DNA of 6,162 bases, taken from Actinomycetota bacterium (GTDB taxonomy: Bacteria; Actinomycetota; Acidimicrobiia; Acidimicrobiales; Ilumatobacteraceae). How positions within the stretch are numbered: position 1 is the first letter of the stretch; every line of letters starts with the position of its first letter. Shown here piece by piece: positions 1-5,570 of the stretch. A model generated the notes under the pieces. That model worked only from the letters and a program-made list of their open reading frames with translations. It was not told the DNA's origin and ran no database searches. The stretch lies in the NCBI GenBank assembly GCA_018882725.1, contig VERK01000136.1, forward strand, positions 1 through 6,162, given 5' to 3'. A program made the translations under genes and the position numbers.

Positions 1-353
1 AACTCGCGGGTCGCGATCGAACTCAGTCCGGCGATCCCCGCGATGACGACCGCAGCCATGGCCAGTCCGAGGGGCACGACGCGCATCACGATCGGTCGCC
101 CGCCTCGTCCGAGGGCTCGGCGGTGGGCCAGGGCCCGTCCCATTTCCTGTTCGAGCGGCAGGAAGAAGCCCGGGGCCAGAACGAAGGTGGCGAACCACAG
201 CGCGACGATCGGCTTGAAGTCGTCCTTGCCCAGAGCCTCTTGGCCCACCTTGAAGAAGGCGTAACTCGACAAACCGGCCACGAGTAGACCGATTCCGACG
301 GCGAAGGTGCCCTCCGGAAGCGGTGCGCGGGAGTCTGGTTCAGTCGTCGCCAA
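1..353 (-). CDS. N-terminal part of a Wzx-like polysaccharide flippase (partial, cut by window edge)
   Basis: Reading the minus strand from a TTG at 353-351 gives 117 codons before the left edge. The frame has a TGA at 362-360, three codons upstream of that TTG, and no ATG or GTG in between, so TTG is the only start that keeps the first membrane segment. Three hydrophobic segments are visible at about residues 17-36, 48-66 and 88-110. Between the second and third lies a charged stretch with the sequence LPLEQEMGRALAHRRA (residues 65-80), which I recall from actinobacterial polysaccharide-biosynthesis (MATE/MOP superfamily, Wzx-like) membrane proteins of roughly 400-450 aa with 12-14 helices. 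Such proteins move lipid-linked glycans across the cytoplasmic membrane. The gene is divergent from the glycosyltransferase at 494, which fits a shared role in envelope glycan assembly. The family call rests on memory of the motif and on topology; another polytopic transporter is possible. Confidence 0.6.
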   Translation of the reverse strand, partial: MATTEPDSRAPLPEGTFAVGIGLLVAGLSSYAFFKVGQEALGKDDFKPIVALWFATFVLAPGFFLPLEQEMGRALAHRRALGRGGRPIVMRVVPLGLAMAAVVIAGIAGLSSIATRE

Positions 354-358
354 GGCTG

Positions 359-408
359 ATCACGCTACCCACCGCAGCCGATCCGTCGAGCGATCACCCC
401 AGCGTGAT
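359..408. repeat. Inverted repeat, possible operator in the divergent promoter region
   Basis: ATCACGCT at 359-366 is the exact reverse complement of AGCGTGAT at 401-408, with a 34-bp spacer. The right arm also takes part in a shorter inverted pair, ATCAC at 393-397 with GTGAT at 404-408. The left arm overlaps the candidate -10 box of the minus-strand gene, so a protein binding both arms could affect that promoter. An 8-bp pair can arise by chance in GC-rich DNA, and no known operator consensus is recognised. Confidence 0.25.
362..367 (-). promoter_or_regulatory. Candidate -10 box (TAGCGT) for the flippase-like gene
   Basis: On the minus strand TAGCGT matches the actinobacterial TAnnnT -10 consensus. 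Only 8 bases separate it from the TTG start at 353, so transcription would begin at or within a few bases of the start codon, giving a leaderless or near-leaderless message. A weak -35-like TCGACG lies 16 bp upstream (plus-strand positions 384-389). No convincing Shine-Dalgarno sequence precedes the TTG, which agrees with leaderless translation. A six-base match is weak evidence on its own. Confidence 0.35.
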
Positions 409-443
409 GGGTCTTTGTTGATGCGCGGCGTGGGTCGGCGCCA

Positions 444-470
444 CGGTCGAGCGCCCCGGTCGACGCGACC
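444..470. repeat. Short direct repeat and palindrome upstream of the glycosyltransferase
   Basis: CGGTCGA occurs at 444-450 and again at 457-463, a 13-bp period. The second copy forms part of the palindrome GGTCG-ACG-CGACC (458-470). This places a symmetric element about where the -35 region of the plus-strand promoter would lie. GTCG-rich words are very common throughout this window, so chance is a serious alternative. Confidence 0.2.
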
Positions 471-478
471 GCAACGAG

Positions 479-484
479 TAGCCT
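479..484 (+). promoter_or_regulatory. Candidate -10 box (TAGCCT) for the glycosyltransferase operon
   Basis: TAGCCT matches TAnnnT and sits 9 bases before the GTG start at 494, so the transcript would start within a few bases of the start codon. No good -35 is visible at 16-18 bp spacing, and no Shine-Dalgarno sequence precedes the GTG. Both observations suit a leaderless actinobacterial promoter. The spacing closely matches that of the divergent gene's -10 box. Confidence 0.35.
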
Positions 485-493
485 TCGCCCATC

Positions 494-3400
494 GTGGAGT
501 CGCGGTCCAACCCCTCTGGCGCCCCCGGTGTCGTCGCCACGGTCGTCGTCCACCCTCCGCAGCCTCACCTCGCTGACGTCGCGGCTGCGCTGGCCGCCCA
601 GGACTACCCCAACCTGCAGGTTCTGGTCCTGGTCGCCTCCACACCTGGTCCGTCGGTCGACGACGTCGCCGACGTCGTTCACCAACACCTGCCCACTGCC
701 CACGTCCGGGCCGCGGGGGCCGATCTCGGGTACGGGCCCACCGCCAACCAGGTGCTGAGCCTTGTCGAGGGTGACAGCGGATTCTTCCTCCTGATGCACG
801 ATGACGTGGCGTTGATGCCCGACGCGGTGTCGCGTCTGGTCGAGGAGATCTTTCGGTCGAACGCAGCCATGGTCGGCCCGAAGATCGTCGACTGGGACGA
901 TTCGCGAATTCTGCAGTCGGTGGGCTTCGCGGTCGACCGCTTCGGCGAGCTCGACGACGAACTCGAACCGCGCGAACTCGATCAAGAACAACATGACGCG
1001 ATTCGCGACGTGTTCGCACTCTCGTCGGCCTGTCTGCTCGTTCGCGCCGACGTCTTTCGGCAACTGAAGGGGTTCGACCCGTCGATCCAGTTCCACGGCG
1101 AGGGACTCGACCTGTGTTGGCGGGCGCATCTTCTGGGAGGACGAGTCGTCGTCGTTCCCGCAGCCGTCGCCCGCCACCACGGCCGATTCCACGAACGCCG
1201 GCCCGATCTCGTCGACGAATTCGAGACCGAACGTCAGCGCGTCATGACCGTGGCGTCGCTCACCGGACGGTCGTGGTTAGTCGTCCCGACACTCGTGCTC
1301 GTCAACGTCGCCGCCGCGATCGCGTCGATCGTCCGTGGCCGTGGAGCGGTCGCGCTGGCCCGTTTCGGCTCTCTGGCATCGCTCGTCACGAGTGCGACGT
1401 CCATCCGACGTCGTCGTCGCCGTATCGCTCAACTGCGGCTCGTTCCACCGGCCGAAGTTGCCGCGATGCAATCAAGTGGGAGTGTTCGCATCGCGCGATT
1501 CACACGACGTCGTTCCTCGGCTCGGCGAGCGCGTCGTCGAGTCAGCAACGAAAGCCGTTCGCCCGTCACCGTGGTCACGTGGTCGTTACTCGTCATCCTC
1601 CTCCTTCTCGGTTCTCGCCAACTCTGGACCGCGGGTGTTCGACCGATTGGCGAACTGCTCCCTCTGCCCGAGTCGCCGGTCGACACGTTGCGCTCGTACG
1701 CGAGCGGGTGGTGGGACCGAGGCTTGGGCGGGACGATGGCTCAGCCCAGTGGTTTGTTCGCGGTCGGCCTGGCCGGATTGGTCGCCTTCGCCCAGATGGC
1801 GTGGCTCGGGACCGTCGCTGTGGTGGGGGCGGTGCTCATCGGTTGGTTGGGTGTCGCTCGGTTGGTCGCGATCAGTGCCGATCCTCGTGCCCGGGCGGCT
1901 GGATTGGTGGTTTACGCGGCGGTGCCGTTGCCCTACGCCGCGGTCGCGTCAGGAAGATCGTCGGTTCTCGTCGCGTATGCGCTCGTTCCGTGGGCTCTGC
2001 ATTTCGCCCGACGCTTGTCGGGGCTCGGCAGTTCGATCGTCGGCGATCCGGTTCTGCGCCGCAACGACGTGATCGAACATCCGTCGGGAGCGATGCGGGT
2101 GTCGCTCATCGCGCGGCTCACTTTGCTCGTCGCCATCGCGTTCGCCTTCAGTCCGGCAGCGTCGCTCGTCATCGTGTTCGCACTGCTCGTGGTCGCGCTC
2201 GGGGGAGTTGTCGGCGGTGGCGATCTGCGGTCTTCCGGCTTGATGGCCGCGGCGGTGGTCGTGAGTGCCGTGGGAGCACTGCTTCTCAACGTTCCGTGGT
2301 CGCTCCATTACGTGAGTGGCGACGGGTGGTCGCGCTTGGTCGGCTTGGCCGGTGGTGGCTCGGTCCGACTCGACGTCTGGGAGATCCTGCGATTCGGAGT
2401 GGGTCCATCAGCCCTGGGCGGCCTCATCATCGGTACGTACGTTCCTCTCGTCGTGGTGGCGTTCGTGGCGCGCCGCTGGCGTTACGTGTGGGCGATTCGT
2501 GCCGTCTTGTTGGCGGCGGTGTTCCTCGCTCTGGCCAGTGCGGCCAGCCAATCGAGCGGCCCCGTCGACCTGCCCGAGGTCGGAGTGCTCCTCGTTCCGG
2601 TGGCTGTCTCCCTCGCCCTCGGAGCGACGCTGCTCGTGGCCTCGTTTTCGGTCGATGTACGCGGCGGTCGCTTCGGATTGCGGCAACCCATCACGTTGCT
2701 CGGCCTGGTGGCCATCTCGTCGGCCGTGTTACCCGTCGTGAGTGTGGCCGTGGATGGTTCATGGGATCAGCCGTCGGCCTCCGTCGTCGAACAACTCGAC
2801 GAACTGCTCGCCGAGCCGTCCCGTGCCGGTGACTATCGCGTCCTCGTGATCGGAGATCCCGATCTGGTGCCCGGTGCCGAGATCTCCTATTCCGATGGTG
2901 TCGCGTACTCGGTCACGAGCAACGGCTCGTTCGACATCGGATCCACGTGGTACTCGCCGTCATCGCTCGAAGAGCGAACCATCGGTGATGTTCTCGACGC
3001 GTTGTCGCGGCGAACGACCACGCGCGTCGGTCGCCTCATGGCACCTCTTGGAATTCGGTACGTAGTGATTCCGAAGTTCGATCGTGTCCGATCGACCGCT
3101 GATGCGCCATTGCCGGTTGCCGACGGGCTCGTCTCGTCGTTCGCCGAACAACTCGACTTCACAGCGGTGTACAGCCCGTCGAGTCTGACCGTGTTCGAGA
3201 ACACTCAGTGGATTCCGCTGACCGCCGTACTCGGGGTCGAGGCGGTGGCGAATAGTGCCGAAGGCGGCGCGGGCTCACTCGTTCGTTCCGACGTCGGGGG
3301 CGCTCAACCGATCCTCGAGGGCACGGCGGCGTGGCGTGAACGCGCGCAGCCGATCTCCGGAGGTGTCGTCCACTTGGGAGTTCCGTTCGACGACCGATGG

Positions 3401-3658
3401 ACACTTCGTGTCGACGGACAGTCGGTGGAGGGTCGTGGCTCCTTCGGTTCAGTCATGTCGTTCGATGCGTCAGCCGGCGGCACGGTCTCTCTCGACTACT
3501 CGACGCCCATCACCCGTTACCTATGGATCGCGATCCACATCGGCCTCTGGATCGTGGTGATCGCAGGAGTTCTTCGACCGGTACGTCGCCGTCGTGGTCG
3601 TCCCGAGTATGTCGAGTCGCCTGTCATTTCGTTGTCGGCAGTGGAGAGTGCGTCATGA
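494..3658 (+). CDS. GT2 glycosyltransferase fused to a polytopic membrane region with a YfhO-like extracytoplasmic domain
   Basis: A 1054-aa protein starting at GTG 494; an in-frame TAG at 479-481 prevents a longer form. Residues 13-230 form a GT2 (GT-A fold) domain: a Rossmann-like start, a DXD-type motif HDDV at 102-105, then GFDPSIQFHGEGLDLCWRA (193-211) and a basic linker. Hydrophobic helices follow at about 261-280, 357-373, 417-435, 438-460, 468-505 (two), 538-573 (two), 581-600, 638-685 (two), 695-717 and 732-750. A hydrophilic domain of about 255 residues (751-1005) ends in DDRWTLRVDG (966-975), similar to the 'W-x-VDG' segment of YfhO-like membrane glycosyltransferases. A last helix (1008-1027) and an arginine-rich tail close the protein. 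Long GT2-plus-membrane proteins next to DUF5719 genes are known to me from actinobacteria, with no assigned sugar. The role is probably in envelope polysaccharide or glycolipid synthesis; donor and acceptor are unknown. The GT2 motifs are partly degenerate (see findings). Confidence 0.85.
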   Translation: MESRSNPSGAPGVVATVVVHPPQPHLADVAAALAAQDYPNLQVLVLVASTPGPSVDDVADVVHQHLPTAHVRAAGADLGYGPTANQVLSLVEGDSGFFLLMHDDVALMPDAVSRLVEEIFRSNAAMVGPKIVDWDDSRILQSVGFAVDRFGELDDELEPRELDQEQHDAIRDVFALSSACLLVRADVFRQLKGFDPSIQFHGEGLDLCWRAHLLGGRVVVVPAAVARHHGRFHERRPDLVDEFETERQRVMTVASLTGRSWLVVPTLVLVNVAAAIASIVRGRGAVALARFGSLASLVTSATSIRRRRRRIAQLRLVPPAEVAAMQSSGSVRIARFTRRRSSARRARRRVSNESRSPVTVVTWSLLVILLLLGSRQLWTAGVRPIGELLPLPESPVDTLRSYASGWWDRGLGGTMAQPSGLFAVGLAGLVAFAQMAWLGTVAVVGAVLIGWLGVARLVAISADPRARAAGLVVYAAVPLPYAAVASGRSSVLVAYALVPWALHFARRLSGLGSSIVGDPVLRRNDVIEHPSGAMRVSLIARLTLLVAIAFAFSPAASLVIVFALLVVALGGVVGGGDLRSSGLMAAAVVVSAVGALLLNVPWSLHYVSGDGWSRLVGLAGGGSVRLDVWEILRFGVGPSALGGLIIGTYVPLVVVAFVARRWRYVWAIRAVLLAAVFLALASAASQSSGPVDLPEVGVLLVPVAVSLALGATLLVASFSVDVRGGRFGLRQPITLLGLVAISSAVLPVVSVAVDGSWDQPSASVVEQLDELLAEPSRAGDYRVLVIGDPDLVPGAEISYSDGVAYSVTSNGSFDIGSTWYSPSSLEERTIGDVLDALSRRTTTRVGRLMAPLGIRYVVIPKFDRVRSTADAPLPVADGLVSSFAEQLDFTAVYSPSSLTVFENTQWIPLTAVLGVEAVANSAEGGAGSLVRSDVGGAQPILEGTAAWRERAQPISGGVVHLGVPFDDRWTLRVDGQSVEGRGSFGSVMSFDASAGGTVSLDYSTPITRYLWIAIHIGLWIVVIAGVLRPVRRRRGRPEYVESPVISLSAVESAS
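3643..3648 (+). promoter_or_regulatory. Ribosome binding site fixing the start of the DUF5719-like gene
   Basis: GGAGAG lies 6 bases before the ATG at 3655, inside the last codons of the glycosyltransferase gene. It supports that ATG over upstream in-frame starts, which would place extra residues ahead of a good signal peptide and would overlap the previous gene by more than 200 bp. Confidence 0.65.
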
Positions 3659-5100
3659 GCAAACGCTTCGTCGCACTCGCGTTGGTGGTGCTCTCCGTCT
3701 TCGTCGTGGCCAGCACATCGGCCGGTGGCAACGAACGCATGACCGCGATTTTCGCCGAGTCGTCTCGACCGGGCACGCCGCGGATGGCGGTGGGTGACGA
3801 CGTCGTGAGCGTCACGTGGTTCTGCGGCGGGACCGCTGCTCTCGGAGCGGCCGACAACGGCGAGTACGGCGGCGACGTGATCGCCACCAATCCCAGCGAG
3901 ACGTCGGCGACCGGTACGGTCACCATCCTCACGATCGATCGCGATCCGGTGGTGGTTCCCTTCTCCGTCGAGCCCCGCTCCCAGACGACCGTCGATCTCG
4001 ACCAGGTCGTGACCGCCAACTATGTGAGTGCCGTCGTCGAAGTCGATCGGGTCGACGTGACCGTCGAGCAGCGATCACTCCATCCGGCCGGCGACGTGTT
4101 GTCGCCCTGCGCCAATACCACGGCGGCCGAGTGGTACGTGGCCGATGGCTTCACGGCATCCGATTCCGACCTCCGGTTGCTGATGTCGAACCCGTATCTC
4201 TCGCCGGCCATCGTCGACATCACGATTTCGACCGCGCAGGGTCCGCGCTCGCCGAGTGAGTTGCAGGGCTATGTGATTCCGCCGCGGTCGTTGCGAGTTC
4301 TCAATCTCGAAGAGGCCGGGTTCCGCGACGAGCCGGTCGTGGCGGCCAGTGTCGTGGCAAGCAGCGGGCGGATCGTCGTCGCCAAGGATCAGCACTTCCT
4401 CGGTAGTGGCCGTCTCGGTCACGTGACGTCACTCGGCGCGCCGGCTCTCGGCGATGAGTGGTGGTTCGCCGACGGAGAGAAGGGTGAAGGAGTCATCGAA
4501 CGTCTGGTGATCTTCAATCCCACCGACGCCGATGTCGAGGCCGACGTGATCGTTCTCGGTCTCGACGAATCAGCTGGCGTGATCGAGCCGACCACGCTCA
4601 CGGTGCCATCGCGCGAAGTGGTGGTGTTCGACACGTCGGCCATCGCCGGATTACCCGACGGGCGCCACGGTCTTCTCGTGTCCACGTTGTCCGAACCGGC
4701 GTTGGTGGTGGAGCGGGTTCTCACACGACCCACCGGTGAGTCGGTTTCCACGTCGGTTCTGCTCGGCGCCGAAGGCAACGCTTTGTCGACCCGTTGGCTG
4801 GCCTCGGTCACCCCGACTGTTGCTCTGGAGGGAGCGCTCGTCGTTCTCAACGTGTCACCCAACGACGCGAGTGTCGATGTGCTGTCGGTGGGTCCGGGCG
4901 GTGAGGATCCGATCCCTCAACTGTCCGACATCACGATCGCGGCCAATGGTTGGCGATCGATCGATCTCGTGGATGCCGTGAGCCTCGGCCGCCCGATCGT
5001 GGTTCGCTCCGATCAACCCATCCTGGTCGAGCGTCGAATCGAACGGAATCAGCGCGGTTCGGGAACCTCGGCTGCCCTCGCATTCCCGGATCCCTCGTGA
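3655..5100 (+). CDS. Secreted four-repeat protein, DUF5719-like
   Basis: A 481-aa protein. Its ATG overlaps the TGA of the glycosyltransferase gene (ATGA, 4 bp) and has a good ribosome binding site. Residues 1-23 are a signal peptide or anchor: MSKR, a hydrophobic core, then a likely cleavage near STSA-GG, so the mature protein is probably extracytoplasmic. The rest is beta-rich and made of four diverged repeats of about 105 residues, beginning near W55, W160, W269 and W381. Each has an aromatic opening, an N-P type turn 18-24 residues later (N79, N179, N288, N399), alternating hydrophobic strands, and a closing VVER/VEQR-like strand. It has only two cysteines, C57 (WFCGG) and C152 (SPCAN), which could pair. 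The WFCGG opening and the position after a large glycosyltransferase fit DUF5719, an actinobacterial family of unknown function. No catalytic motif is visible, so a partner or scaffold role for the upstream enzyme is an inference. Confidence 0.7.
   Translation: MSKRFVALALVVLSVFVVASTSAGGNERMTAIFAESSRPGTPRMAVGDDVVSVTWFCGGTAALGAADNGEYGGDVIATNPSETSATGTVTILTIDRDPVVVPFSVEPRSQTTVDLDQVVTANYVSAVVEVDRVDVTVEQRSLHPAGDVLSPCANTTAAEWYVADGFTASDSDLRLLMSNPYLSPAIVDITISTAQGPRSPSELQGYVIPPRSLRVLNLEEAGFRDEPVVAASVVASSGRIVVAKDQHFLGSGRLGHVTSLGAPALGDEWWFADGEKGEGVIERLVIFNPTDADVEADVIVLGLDESAGVIEPTTLTVPSREVVVFDTSAIAGLPDGRHGLLVSTLSEPALVVERVLTRPTGESVSTSVLLGAEGNALSTRWLASVTPTVALEGALVVLNVSPNDASVDVLSVGPGGEDPIPQLSDITIAANGWRSIDLVDAVSLGRPIVVRSDQPILVERRIERNQRGSGTSAALAFPDPS
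3814..5043 (+). repeat. Four diverged protein-level repeats within the DUF5719-like gene
   Basis: The units are approximately 3814-4077, 4129-4398, 4456-4725 and 4792-5043 (residues 54-141, 159-248, 268-357, 380-463). Corresponding elements are WFCGG / WYVADG / WWFADG / RWLASV; then ATNPSE / MSNPYL / IFNPTD / LNVSPND; then VEPRSQTTVDLDQ / IPPRSLRVLNLEE / VPSREVVVFDTSA / IAANGWRSIDLVD; then DVTVEQR / RIVVAKD / ALVVERV / PILVERR. Similarity is visible only at protein level; the DNA copies have diverged, so this is an old duplication. Confidence 0.65.
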
Positions 5101-5570
5101 CGAGCCTCTTCATCGCCCTCGGAATCGTGGTCGTGGTGGGTGCCGCGGCACTGGTTCTCCGCCGTCGCCACGTGGTTGATGCGCCCACCCAGAAGGAGTG
5201 GACCGTGCCCACTCAGATCGATCCGGCCGACCTGGCCGGCGAGGGGGAGAGCCGATTGCACACGTGGTCGATCGCGGTGTTCACGTCGGCGAGTTGCCAC
5301 GTGTGTGCCGATGTCGTCGGCAAGGCCCGCGTCCTCCAGAGCTCACAGGTGAACGTTCGCGAGTTCGAGTACGGCGCTCATCGCGCGCTGCACGACAAGT
5401 ACCGCATCGATGCGGTTCCGACGCTCGTAGTGGTCGATTCCGAGGGCGTGGTGCGTCGCCATTTCCTCGGACCGGTGACAGCAACCGATCTGTGGGCCGC
5501 CGTCGCGCAAACACGCGACCCGGCAACCGGGTCGGATGGCAATACGGCTGGCGAGTGCTCTAGTCGGTGA
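5097..5570 (+). CDS. Membrane-anchored thioredoxin-fold protein
   Basis: A 157-aa protein starting at GTG 5097, which overlaps the TGA of the previous gene (GTGA, 4 bp). The in-frame reading continues upstream, but only this start puts the hydrophobic segment at the N-terminus and matches the coupling seen one gene earlier; a weak GGA lies 6 bases upstream. Residues 3-21 form one transmembrane helix followed by RRRH (22-25). The thioredoxin fold covers about 55-138: strand TWSIAVFTSASC, active site CHVC (67-70), and the cis-proline segment AVPTLVVVD (106-114, P108). A third cysteine, C154, lies near the C-terminus. The family reduces or oxidises protein disulfides; the variant CHVC dipeptide does not settle which. 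By the positive-inside rule the RRRH suggests a cytoplasmic catalytic domain, which is uncertain. The target is unknown; the two-cysteine secreted protein next door is an obvious candidate only if the domain is outside. Confidence 0.8.
   Translation: MTSLFIALGIVVVVGAAALVLRRRHVVDAPTQKEWTVPTQIDPADLAGEGESRLHTWSIAVFTSASCHVCADVVGKARVLQSSQVNVREFEYGAHRALHDKYRIDAVPTLVVVDSEGVVRRHFLGPVTATDLWAAVAQTRDPATGSDGNTAGECSSR
5516..5534 (-). terminator. Candidate terminator hairpin for ftsH, inside the thioredoxin-like gene
   Basis: A perfect 8-bp stem: CGACCCGG (5516-5523) and CCGGGTCG (5527-5534) around a 3-base loop. On the minus strand it begins 26 bases after the ftsH stop and is followed by CGTGTTTGCG, a short T-rich run. 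On the plus strand no T-run follows. It therefore fits a weak intrinsic terminator for ftsH better than one for the plus-strand operon. The T-run is poor, so the assignment is tentative. Confidence 0.4.

Noticed and set aside
43..264. A 73-codon plus-strand open frame and a neighbouring 89-codon frame at 307-576
   Set aside because: Both are antisense to the flippase-like membrane protein or run into the glycosyltransferase in the wrong frame; their compositions are not protein-like.
360..1192. Two long minus-strand open frames (219 and 275 codons) opposite the glycosyltransferase start
   Set aside because: Low-complexity arginine-rich or unrecognisable products, antisense to a clear GT2 domain.
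1114..2832. A 572-codon open frame on the plus strand inside the glycosyltransferase gene
   Set aside because: It is a shadow frame: arginine-, glycine- and serine-rich with no domain, lying wholly within a well-supported gene. GC-rich DNA leaves long open frames by chance.
3397..3654. A longer N-terminus for the DUF5719-like protein, starting at 3397
   Set aside because: It would overlap the glycosyltransferase by more than 250 bp and bury the signal peptide; the ATG at 3655 has a ribosome binding site.
4950..5096. A longer N-terminus for the thioredoxin-like protein, starting at 4950
   Set aside because: The added residues are charged and proline-rich shadow coding from the previous gene, and would precede an otherwise N-terminal membrane helix.
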